A stretch of 64,000 nucleotides of DNA, from NCBI GenBank assembly GCA_041390305.1, contig JAWKQE010000023.1, forward strand, positions 36,849 through 100,848, read 5' to 3'. The DNA is from JACKCR01 sp041390305. GTDB lineage: Bacteria; Eisenbacteria; RBG-16-71-46; CAIMUX01. A program made the translations under genes and the position numbers. Numbering within the stretch: the first letter of the stretch is position 1; each line of letters begins with the position of its first letter. A model generated the notes under the pieces. It made no database searches, was not told the origin of the DNA, and was given only the letters and a program-made list of their open reading frames with translations. Positions 46,136 through 54,622 of this stretch are shown here, one piece after another.

Positions 46136-47305
46136 GCCCAACTCCTCGTTCACGATCTCGAGGAAGAGCCGGGTCGCCGGTTCGAGGAGATCGTCGGGGA
46201 AGTCGTACTCCGGTCGGTGGAGTGCGGGTTGATCCGCCCCCGAGCCCAAGCCGAAGAGAACTCCCGCGCCGACTTCGGTGAACCGCCCGAAGTCTTCCGA
46301 CCAGCGGAACGGGAGATCCGGCACCATGACGTTCATCCCCAACGTTCGGGACGCACTCCGGACGACCTCCACGCAGCCGACATCGTTGACGGTTGCGCGA
46401 AACTCCTCCGTCCTCTCTACCTCCACACGCAGGCCATGCGCGACGCCGGTCTCGCGTGCGAAGGCTTCGATCTCCTCCGTGAGTCTCGCGAGCGCTCTCG
46501 GATCCGGAGAACGGAGCGTTGCCATCACCTCTCCGTAGCCAGGGGTCACCCCGAACGCAGGTTCTCCGACGCGCACGTGGATCACCGTTGCGAGCGTTCC
46601 GGGGACGGCGCCGCTCTCTGGGCGCGTGGAGGGTTCGGTGCGGTCGTTCGACGAGGCGATGAACTCGATGATCGCTGCGGCCGCGCGCGCCGGACTCACG
46701 CCACGTTCCGGTTCTCCCGCGTGTGACGTCACTCCATGGAGCCGCACGATGAGTCCGAGCGACCCAGACGCGAACACTCCGTCCCTCACGACTACCGTGC
46801 CGAGTTCGAACCCCGGGAGATTGTGGAGCGCGTAGATCCTGTCCGGCGCTAGGTCCTGGAACACCGGTGCCGCGACGATCCGGGCGGCGCCCTCTCCGGT
46901 CTCCTCCGCCGGCTGGAAGAGCAGGATGACCTCCCCGCGAAGGGGCCGGCGTTCGGCGAGATGGGGCGCGAGTCCCGCGACGATGGCCATGTGGCCATCG
47001 TGTCCGCACTTGTGGGAGACGCCCTTGGTCACCGATCCATGGTCGAGTGGCAGTGATTCTTCGATCGGCAGTGCATCGAGTTCGGCGCGGAAGGCGATGC
47101 GTGGCCCGGGGGACTCGCCGCCGAAGACCGCCATCATCCCCGAACCGCCGATTCCCGTAGCGATGCGATCGGGTCCGTATGGCTCCAGGTACTGCCTCAG
47201 GCGGGCGGCGGTGGCCCCCTCCTGGTTCGAGAGATCCGGGTAGCGGTGGAGTTCGCGGCGGAGAGCGCGTTGCTCGGCATCGTGTCGGGACACAGTCTGT
47301 CTCAC
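46121..47305 (-). CDS. M20-family amidohydrolase/peptidase
   Basis: 394 residues. M20D-type enzymes hydrolyse N-acyl amino acids or small amides with two metals. Seen here: SHKCGHDGHMAIVAG (ligand Cys/His and catalytic Asp), LLFQPAEETGEGA (general-base Glu pair), YALHNLPGFELGTV (ligand His) and the dimerisation-domain HGVTSHAGEPERG. The start is GTG 47305. It lies 118 bases downstream of the alanine racemase remnant on the same strand, so it may be the last gene of the racemase cassette; the substrate could then be an N-acetyl amino acid made by the cassette's GNAT enzyme. That link is inference. Confidence 0.85.
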   Translation of the reverse strand: MRQTVSRHDAEQRALRRELHRYPDLSNQEGATAARLRQYLEPYGPDRIATGIGGSGMMAVFGGESPGPRIAFRAELDALPIEESLPLDHGSVTKGVSHKCGHDGHMAIVAGLAPHLAERRPLRGEVILLFQPAEETGEGAARIVAAPVFQDLAPDRIYALHNLPGFELGTVVVRDGVFASGSLGLIVRLHGVTSHAGEPERGVSPARAAAAIIEFIASSNDRTEPSTRPESGAVPGTLATVIHVRVGEPAFGVTPGYGEVMATLRSPDPRALARLTEEIEAFARETGVAHGLRVEVERTEEFRATVNDVGCVEVVRSASRTLGMNVMVPDLPFRWSEDFGRFTEVGAGVLFGLGSGADQPALHRPEYDFPDDLLEPATRLFLEIVNEELGLPFA

Positions 47306-47423
47306 TTCTCATCGTGCGGGCCATGAGCCGAGCCTCGCACGGGACCGAATCGTACTGCCAGCCGAACCAGAACTCAGACCGAATCGGACGGCCTACTTCG
47401 CTGGTCACCCGGTGGGCCCGATC

Positions 47424-48643
47424 TTACCGCACCACGCTCCTTGGAATGGCATTGGGGAGTCGACAGAGAAACTCGTTGTTGAGCGCGTATGTGAACTCCG
47501 AGAAGGACCGGATGCTGATCGAGTTGTTCTTCTGCTTTCCGACCAGGACGACCTCGTCACCCACTCCGGCATCCGGGATGTGGGTGACATCGACCATGCA
47601 GGCGTTCATGTTGACGAGCCCGACGACCGGCGCCTTCCGGCCACGAACCAGCACCTGACCACGGTTGGAAACACTCCGGGAAGACCGGTGCCATAGCCCA
47701 CCGGAATCACGGCGATCCGCATCGAGCGCGGCGCCTGGAAGCTCGTGCCGTATCCGACGAACTCGTCCTCCCGCACTTCCTTGATGTGCATGATGTCGGT
47801 CTTCCAGCTGAGCACGCGCTGGAGGCCGGAGCGTCCGCCGACCGTTCCGCGGACGAGCGCTTCTATGTCGGGACTCGGCCACATCCCGTACTGGACCGTG
47901 CCGATCCGGACGAGATCCATCACCGTTTCGGGAAATGCCAGCGCCGCGGCGCTGCACGCGGTGTGCCGGATCTCGGGCAGGCAACGGGCACTTCGGAGGC
48001 CCTTCGTCACCTCTTCGAACCGGGCGAGCTGCCTGCGGATCCTGAACTGATTCGAGAGTGATTCGATCCCCGCGAAGTGCGTGCACAACCCGGCGAACCG
48101 GAGGTCCTGTTTGTAGCGGTGGAGGATGGAAACGGCATCGGGAAGTTGTGCCTCTGGGAGCCCGAGACGGTTGCCACCGGTTTCCACTTCCAGATGGACC
48201 TTCGCCTGTTTTCCGAGGGACCGCGCGACCTGCGCGGACTCGGTGAGACGCTTCAGGTCGAACACGAAGAACTCGATGTCGTGGCCGATGATCCAGGGCA
48301 GGTCCTCCGAGTAGAGGATCCCCATGATCAGGATCGTCGTTTCGGGCGACGCGACCTTGAGGACGCAGCTCGCCTCGTAGCCCGAGGCGACGGAGAAGTG
48401 CCGGATCCCCTGGCGCTCCGCCATCGGAACGAAGTCGTCCACTCCGTGGCCATAGGCGTTCGCCTTGACCACGGAGGATACGACTGGGTCGGGTCCGATC
48501 CGTGAGCGAAGGAAGGCGAGATTCTTCCGGAGGGCCGACTCGCTCAGCTCGATCCGCGAGGAGTGGCGAACCGGGCGCTCCGCGGCGTCGCTCGGCGGTG
48601 ATGTCTCGTCTGATTCGTGGGGGATCGGCTGTCGCGTCGTCAT
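47424..48643 (-). CDS. Alanine racemase-family PLP enzyme, frameshifted near 47670
   Basis: About 405 residues when repaired. It interconverts L- and D-amino acids. SSVVKANAYGHGVDDF holds the PLP lysine near residue 62, and VGYGTSFQAPRSMR holds the catalytic Tyr. Other family blocks are LEVETGGNRLGLP, CTHFAGIES and VRIGTVQYGMWPS. The frame from ATG 48643 is correct to VIPVGYGTGLPGVF; then a missing base in a TTT run (47669-47671) shifts it, and SNRGQVLVRGRKAPVVG, MNACMVDVTHIPDAGVGDEV and the end at 47424 are in the other frame. The N-terminal 30 residues are extra. ATGA overlap with the symporter gene shows coupling. Confidence 0.88.
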
Positions 48644-50124
48644 GAGTGGGGGCTGGCCTCCGATCGGGCGTAGCCGCCCAGTCTCGCATCCTCGCGTACG
48701 GTGCGTCCGAAGAGGACGGTCACGAGAACGAAGACGAGCGCGGCGGCGGAGACTCCGAACGCGTTCGGATCGAGTCCGAGAGGAAGCGCCCGTCCCGACA
48801 ACTCCAGTCCGACCGTGATCGTGCCACCGGTGACCATCGCGAAGAGGGCTGCGGCCGGACTCCGCCGGCGCCAATAGAGCGCGCCGAGGACTGGGACGAG
48901 GAGTCCCGAGACCATGAAAGCGTACGAGTAGAGCATCAGGTCGAGGACGCTCGTCATCACCCAGGCGAGCGCGAGGGAGACCGCTCCCAGGATCAGCGTC
49001 ACGATCTGGGACATGCGGAGGAGACGCGTGCCGCTGGGGAGGATCCCGATCCGGCCAGCGATGTCCGAGACCATGTTGCCGGAGCTCGCCATGAGGCAGC
49101 TGTCCGCGGTGGAGAGGATGGCGGAGAAGTAGGCCGAGAGCACGATCCCCATCGCACCGGTCGGAAGCGCGACGCGAAGAAGCATCGGGAGGCCCGTCTC
49201 CGCGTCCATCTCCGCGGCCGTGCCCGCGCCGAGATTCGCGAAGAGCCCCTGTTCCGCGGCGACCCGGGCCATGAGGCCGAGGATGACACCGAGGAACGCC
49301 ATGATCGGCCACTCGAAGAGTCCGGCCAGGAACCAGGCGCGTTTCGCCGTAGCCGCGTCCCGGCAGGCGTAGATCCGTTGGTAGAGCGTCATGCCGACGA
49401 ACCAGATCGGAAGGATCGTGATCATCCAGTTGACGAACGTCGCCGGGTCGACCGCGGTGAGGGAGAGCATCTCGGAAGGGACCGTGTTTCGGATCGCATC
49501 CCATCCCCCCACGTAGCGGTAGCAGATCGGGAGCCCGAAGAGCGTGAGCCCGGCCATGAGGATGATCCACTGCACCGTGTCCGTGTAGATCACGGCCTTG
49601 AGCCCACCGAGCACGGTGTAGCCGACCGCGGTCGCGCCCATGATGAGGAGCGCGGTCTCGCGATCGAGGGCGGCGAAGGTCCCTTCCGCGAGCTTCGCTC
49701 CGGCCAGGATCTGCGAACTCGTGAATCCGAGGTAGCCGATTGCGGAGATGATCCCCGCCACGAGTGCGACGGCCGGCCCGTACGTGACGCTGAGGAGGTC
49801 CGGGAAGGTCATCGCATTCGCGAGCCGCGGGTGGTTCTTGACGCGGGGGATGAGGAGGACCGCGCTGATCCACGCGCCGAGGAGTCCGGTGAAGAGAAGC
49901 CAGGAGCCGGAGAGGCCCATCACGAATCCGAGTCCGCCCAGGCCGATCGAGAACCCACCTCCGACGTCCGTCGCGACGACAGAGAGGCCGATGTGCGTTG
50001 CGCCCATGCTCCGGCCGCCGACGTAGTAGTCCTCGGCACCCCGATTCCTACGGTGGTGGTAGAAGCCGACGCCGAGCATGGCGAGGAGGTAGAGGACGAA
50101 GATGGCGAGGTCGACTGGATTCAC
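48640..50124 (-). CDS. Sodium/solute symporter (SSS family)
   Basis: 494 residues with about thirteen transmembrane helices. It opens LAIFVLYLLAMLGVGFYHHRR with GAEDYYVGGRSMG after helix one, as in SSSF/LeuT-fold symporters. VVATDVGGGFSIG and STADSCLMASSGNMVSDI (helix 8-9 with the Na2-site Ser residues) are typical. It imports a solute with sodium; here probably an amino acid, because it lies between two racemase genes. It starts at GTG 50124 (GTGA overlap with the upstream racemase stop) and overlaps the alanine racemase by ATGA. Confidence 0.9.
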   Translation of the reverse strand: MNPVDLAIFVLYLLAMLGVGFYHHRRNRGAEDYYVGGRSMGATHIGLSVVATDVGGGFSIGLGGLGFVMGLSGSWLLFTGLLGAWISAVLLIPRVKNHPRLANAMTFPDLLSVTYGPAVALVAGIISAIGYLGFTSSQILAGAKLAEGTFAALDRETALLIMGATAVGYTVLGGLKAVIYTDTVQWIILMAGLTLFGLPICYRYVGGWDAIRNTVPSEMLSLTAVDPATFVNWMITILPIWFVGMTLYQRIYACRDAATAKRAWFLAGLFEWPIMAFLGVILGLMARVAAEQGLFANLGAGTAAEMDAETGLPMLLRVALPTGAMGIVLSAYFSAILSTADSCLMASSGNMVSDIAGRIGILPSGTRLLRMSQIVTLILGAVSLALAWVMTSVLDLMLYSYAFMVSGLLVPVLGALYWRRRSPAAALFAMVTGGTITVGLELSGRALPLGLDPNAFGVSAAALVFVLVTVLFGRTVREDARLGGYARSEASPHS

Positions 50125-51259
50125 TGCATCGTTCCGACGGAAGTGGATTGGCCTTCCGAATCCTGTTCTGCAAGCGACCTCGGCTCGGCGGGTTCGGTGC
50201 TGATCTGCTTGTCGATGTAGGAGTTCGCCATGAGGCGGACGAACGCGCCGTAGCCGACGCGGAACTTGATGCTGTCGCCGACCTTTCTTCCCGCCGGTCC
50301 GTCCGTCAGGTTGACGACGGAGAGGTCACTGCTCGCCCCTGCCAACTGGACGCCAGGCTCGATCGGAGTGAGTCCCGCGACTTCGGTATCGAGCTGTCCC
50401 ACCGCGAGGACCGCGCGGTACCCACGCTGGCCGGGAGAGATCTCCTCGGTCGAAAGCGTCTCGAACGGCGTTTCCCCGGAAGTCTCCCCGAGCGGAACGA
50501 GCTGCTTCTCCTTGATCTCGACGATCTCTGCCTCGAGTTCGACGACGTCGTCCCGGAGGCCTGGAAGGATACCGCCGTTGATGAGGTCGGTGCCGAGGAA
50601 GAGGGCCCCGATCCGGAAGTGGTTGATGGCGCGAGGAAGTTCGCGCTTCAGCATGAGGGGAAGGACGGCGGAGGAGCCGGCGCTGATGACGGGAGCTTCT
50701 TCCGAACTTGAGCTCGAGCAGCTCGCGATAGAGCGAGAGCTGCGTGAACTGATCGACGTTCGGAACGGTGCCCGAGATGCACCCGAGGTTCGCCCCGATC
50801 CCGATCACCTCTACGTGCTCGAGGCGCAGGATCTCTTCATAGAACTCGACGAGCCCACCCGGGAGGATGCCTTCGCGGAGGTCTCCAGCTCGACCATCAC
50901 GACGACGCGATGGTGCTTCCCTGGCGCGCGGACTCCGCCTCGAGCGCGAGGATGATCTCGCGCTCCGTGTTGAGACTCACTTCCGAGAGCGCGACGACCT
51001 CGGCCACGTTCGAGACCTGCGGGGGACGCAGGTACCAGCGCTCCCAATCGGGTGCGGCCCGGGTCACCACTTCGAGGTTTTCGAGGCGTGAGTCCGCGAC
51101 CGACTCGATCCCGAACGCACTCATGGCGCGGAGCGTCTCTTCATGACCGCAGAGTGCCTTGCTCACGAACGTCCAGCTCGCGCCGTGCCGCTGCATCCAG
51201 AGGTCGATCGTCCGCACATTGTCCTGTAGGGCCGGTAGGTCGATCGTGACGCGGTTCAT
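50121..51259 (-). pseudogene. Alanine/ornithine racemase-family PLP enzyme, three frameshifts
   Basis: Read piecewise this is a full PLP racemase of the ornithine racemase/YhfX-like group. Frame one (51259 to about 50920) reads MNRVTIDLPALQDNVRTIDL, TFVSKALCGHEETLR (PLP Lys) and SLNTEREIILALEAES. Frame two gives HHRVVVMVEL, frame three LREGILPGGLVEFYEEIL and IGIGANLGCISGTVPN. Another shift gives VISAGSSAVLPLMLKREL, NHFRIGALFLGTDLI and LTPIEPGVQLAGASSD. Single-base losses lie at about 50920, 50885 and 50700. It overlaps the GNAT gene by ATGA and the symporter by GTGA, so the operon order is clear. If the indels are assembly errors, the enzyme is intact. Confidence 0.8.
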
Positions 51260-51772
51260 CGGGCGAGCCTCATCTCCGCGTACTTGGTCGTGAACCCGAG
51301 CCGCTCGTAGAGACGCTTTGCCGGGTTGTCGTACTCTACGTGGAGCTTCACCGGTCCGTCACACTCGGCGAGGGCGCGTTCGCAGACCTTTCGGCCGATC
51401 CCCTGTCCCCGGAGTTCGGGACTCGTGGCGACGAAGAGGAGGAGGTTTGCGGGGACGTAGCCACCCATCCCCGTGTTCAGCATGAGGAGCGCGGAGACGA
51501 GGGTCCTCTCACGCGTGCCGACGACGAGGAATCCTCCTTTGCCCTCTTCGGCCGAGAATGCATAGTCGAGCGCACGGTCGATGTCGTTCGGCCGATCCTC
51601 GTAGGGTTTCATCGTCTCGTGGAAGAACCGGATCAGCGAGGGGCGGTCGACTCCGGCCGGAAGATCCGGCTCGGCCTTCACGATCCGAGATCTCCACCTC
51701 GGGGGCTTCCTTCGGGGCGTCGTGAGAAGACCCAGAGTGTGGGGACGTGCCTGGGCTCGTGGTGGAGCTCAT
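51256..51772 (-). CDS. GNAT-family N-acetyltransferase, probable frameshift near 51683
   Basis: The GNAT fold is clear in the frame ending at 51256: RPSLIRFFHETMKPYEDRP, GGFLVVGTRERTLVSALLML, LLLFVATSPELRGQGIGRKV (acetyl-CoA loop R/Q-x-x-G-x-G) and LHVEYDNPAKRLYERLGF. This frame has only a weak GTG start at 51681. A better start, ATG 51772 with AAAGGAGG five bases before it, opens another frame reading MSSTTSPGTSPHSGSS...EVEISD, which joins the GNAT frame if one base at about 51683 is extra. I therefore take 51772 as the natural start. It is the first gene of the racemase operon. The substrate is probably an amino acid or amine. Confidence 0.75.
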
Positions 51773-51990
51773 GGCTCCTCCTTTCGTTGTGGATGGGGAC
51801 CGGATCGGAATGAAGACCGTTCCTTGGATATGGACCGATCCGGGAGCACTCAGTCGTCAGTGCTCCGATCCCCTGGGACCCTAGAGGGTAAGTGATTGCA
51901 AGTCAAACGATCGACGGTGCGGGGGACGCAGTGGGGCGGCTGGTGGAGCTCCAAGATTGTATGTTGGTCGAGCGTTGTAAGAGACTGCTA

Positions 51991-52012
51991 AACAAGGCTA
52001 TGCAGCCTTGTT
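51991..52012. promoter_or_regulatory. Palindromic operator between the divergent GNAT operon and marR
   Basis: AACAAGGCT (51991-51999) and AGCCTTGTT (52004-52012) are perfect nine-base inverted arms separated by ATGC. The site is about 60 bases before the MarR start and 220 before the GNAT start. MarR proteins bind palindromes of this size and usually repress their own and the divergent genes. The surrounding 51780-52070 is the most AT-rich part of the area, as expected of promoters. Confidence 0.65.
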
Positions 52013-52072
52013 GGGGAGGGTGCTACACTCTGCGACGTCGGTCGTGGTCGCACCGAATGTGCGGGAGATAGT

Positions 52073-52597
52073 TTGAGCACAAATGATAAAGCCGGGATGC
52101 AGGAGCCCGAAGGGGAGGCCCTGGAGCTTCGGATCCTGCGCTCGATCCGCCGGGTGATCCGAGCCATCGATCTCGAGTCCAAGCGACTCGAGACGCAGTA
52201 CGAGATCACCGGGCCGCAGCTCCGCTGCTTGGCCGAGCTCGGTGGAACGGAGAGGCAGACCGCTTCCCGCCTCGCGCGTTCGCTCCACCTCAGCCCAAGC
52301 ACGGTCGTCGGGATCCTGGAGCGCCTGGAGCAGAAGGGTTGGGTGGAGCGGGAGCGGGATTCGACCGACCGGCGCGTCCTCTGGACCCGGATCACGAACA
52401 GCGGACGTGCACTCCTCGAGTCCGCGCCGTCCCCGCTCCAGGAAAAACTCTCGCAAGGGCTCGAGTCGCTCACGGTGCTCGAGCGCGCCGCGATCGCGCT
52501 CTCTCTGGAGCGCCTCGTGGGACTGATCGAAGCGGAGAATCTGGATGCGGCTCCGATCCTGGAGACGGGCCCGATTGCGCCTCCCGCAGCGAAGTGA
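52073..52597 (+). CDS. MarR-family transcriptional regulator
   Basis: 174 residues with the winged helix of MarR proteins: ITGPQLRCLAELGG, ERQTASRLARSLHLSPSTVVGILERLEQKGWVERERDSTDRRV (recognition helix and wing near residues 60-105), and a C-terminal dimerisation helix. The start is TTG 52073 with GGGAGA upstream; ATG 52097 is an alternative. It is divergent from the GNAT-racemase-symporter operon and has a perfect palindrome 60 bases upstream. It therefore probably senses a ligand of that pathway and controls both units. Confidence 0.88.
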   Translation: MSTNDKAGMQEPEGEALELRILRSIRRVIRAIDLESKRLETQYEITGPQLRCLAELGGTERQTASRLARSLHLSPSTVVGILERLEQKGWVERERDSTDRRVLWTRITNSGRALLESAPSPLQEKLSQGLESLTVLERAAIALSLERLVGLIEAENLDAAPILETGPIAPPAAK

Positions 52598-52692
52598 GTT
52601 CCGAACTGCACCTAGACTGGTGCCTGGAGTGCCGTTTCCTTCCGCGTCGAACCTGGCGCACCGAGCCGCCCATGCCGACCTCGACGTTCGAA

Positions 52693-54435
52693 TCACCCAC
52701 CGTACCTGTTCAATAGGCTCGTGGCTTCGTCCCGCCTTCCCACGGATGCGTAGTACTGAACGGCGGCCTGGAGCGCCGCGCGGTGCCGGGGGGCGACCTC
52801 GAGCGTGCGGAGCCACACACGGAGGGCCTGGTCGTGCTGCCCGAGTGCGGACAGAGCCTGACCCAGGTTGAAGTACGCATCCGGAAAGGTCGGGTTGATC
52901 TCGATCTCCCGCGCGAAGAACTCCTTCGCAGCCTCGTAGTCTCCGCGTTGCGCCGCCAGGAAACCGAGGTTGTGGTTCACTTTGAGCTCGAGCGGGTTCA
53001 GCTGTCTCGCGATCTCGTACTGGGCTTGTGCTTCGAGGTACCTGTTTTCCGTCACGTAAGCGGCGCCCAGGCTCGCCCGCGCGTAGGCGGCATGGGGAGC
53101 GGTGGCGACTGCGGACTCCCAGAACGCGAGCCTGCTCGCGTACGCGGGTTCTCTCGTCAAAGTGATCGCTCCGAAGCCGGCGATGACCAGAGCGAGTGCG
53201 GCCCGGCCGATGGCCCGTCGGCCCAGTGCTTTGAGAGCGTCGATCTCGAGGAGAATCAGGAGGAGTCCGACGATCGGGACGTACATCCGCTGCTCGAGTG
53301 CGGCCTTCCTCGGCACGGTGAGCGGTGGAAGGACGAGGATGAGGAACCAGAGAAGGCCGAAGAGCACCCTTGGGTTCCGGCGCCGCCGCGAGAAGACGAG
53401 ACCGAGTCCGATCCCGAGCACCGCGAGGAGTCCCCAGATCACGTTCGTGTCCTCGATGGTTGCGGTGACGGACAGGTCCAGAGGGAGGACCGACTTGCCG
53501 ACGTACTGCAGTGGCACGAGGAGATGACGTCCCAGATTGGAGAGCAGCTCTCCCACAGGCTGTGGCGCACTCACCGACGTGGACCGGAGCGCGTACCAGA
53601 CGGCGATCGTCACGAACCACATGGCAGCCGAAGGGAAGAGCCAGCGACGACCCGGTTTCGGAAGGCCGCGTTCCCACCACAGGAGCGCGAAGATGGCCGG
53701 GAGGACGACTGCGGACTCCTTCGTGAAGAGCGCGAGTGCAAACGCGGCCACGTTCCCGAGGACGAAGAGCCAGGCCGTCGTGACGCCCGTTTTGCCCGGA
53801 CCCCCCGCGTGTCGGTAGAGCCGGCTCCACGAGAGCACCGAGAGCAGCGTGAAGATCGCGAGGAGCGAATCGGCCCGGCCCGGAACCCACGCTACGACGT
53901 TCACGAAGGCCGGATGCGCCGCGAAGAACGCGCCGACCAGGAGCGCCGTCCACGCCCCATAGCCGAGCTCGAGAAGCAGAACGGCGACGAGCGCGCTCGC
54001 GATGCCGTGCTGGAGGACGTTGTCCAGGTGGTAGGTCAACGGCCGAGCCCCGCCCACCTGTGCGTCGGCCATGAACGAGAGCGTGTAGGCCGGCCGGTAG
54101 TAGACGTTTCCGCCCTCGAAGCCCGGAACGCTCCACGCGCCCTGGCGAAACGCCTGCGGCACGTTGCCGAGGTCGGAGAGGAACGGTTGGTTCTGGACGA
54201 CGAGCAGCGTGTCGTCGTAGCCGACGAACCCATAGCGGAGAGTCGGGAGATAGATCGCGATGGCGATGAGCCCCACGAGGAGGACCGCGACCCAGGGGCG
54301 GATCGCGCCTGGGGCTTTCGGTGGCGGTCCGTCCCGCCGGGTCTGGGGCGTGACGGGTAGGCAATGCTCGGGCGGGCCTGGCCGCGGCCGGCTGCGGGGA
54401 GTAGATGGACGCCTTCGCTCCGGAACGCGAACCAT
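52693..54435 (-). CDS. Polytopic membrane protein with C-terminal TPR repeats (TMTC/PMT-like)
   Basis: 580 residues. A Pro/Arg-rich N-terminus of about 45 residues is followed by about eleven transmembrane helices, beginning PWVAVLLVGLIAIAIYLPTL. GFVGYDDTLLVVQNQPFLSD is the short acidic first loop typical of GT-C glycosyltransferase-like proteins (DD motif). Three or so TPR units occupy about 445-575 (AYARASLGAAYVTENRYLEA, VNHNLGFLAAQRGDYEAAKE, AYFNLGQALSALGQHDQAL). The layout matches TMTC-like proteins, which add mannose to proteins in eukaryotes. In bacteria the role is unproven. It is divergent from recQ. Confidence 0.7.
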   Translation of the reverse strand: MVRVPERRRPSTPRSRPRPGPPEHCLPVTPQTRRDGPPPKAPGAIRPWVAVLLVGLIAIAIYLPTLRYGFVGYDDTLLVVQNQPFLSDLGNVPQAFRQGAWSVPGFEGGNVYYRPAYTLSFMADAQVGGARPLTYHLDNVLQHGIASALVAVLLLELGYGAWTALLVGAFFAAHPAFVNVVAWVPGRADSLLAIFTLLSVLSWSRLYRHAGGPGKTGVTTAWLFVLGNVAAFALALFTKESAVVLPAIFALLWWERGLPKPGRRWLFPSAAMWFVTIAVWYALRSTSVSAPQPVGELLSNLGRHLLVPLQYVGKSVLPLDLSVTATIEDTNVIWGLLAVLGIGLGLVFSRRRRNPRVLFGLLWFLILVLPPLTVPRKAALEQRMYVPIVGLLLILLEIDALKALGRRAIGRAALALVIAGFGAITLTREPAYASRLAFWESAVATAPHAAYARASLGAAYVTENRYLEAQAQYEIARQLNPLELKVNHNLGFLAAQRGDYEAAKEFFAREIEINPTFPDAYFNLGQALSALGQHDQALRVWLRTLEVAPRHRAALQAAVQYYASVGRRDEATSLLNRYGG

Positions 54436-54622
54436 GACTCAGGACTCTGCTTTCGAGCCTCCGGAACCTGTCTGCCGTCCCCGGCCCGTGGGTCGTGCGA
54501 CCAGGGAAGTGGTCGATCCGAACGATGGCGGAATTGTACAACGGGTCGTCGCGCTGGAACACGTTTCACTCGGTTCCTCGGCGGACCGGTGTGCGGGCAC
54601 GGATCGCGCATCGTGACTTCGT

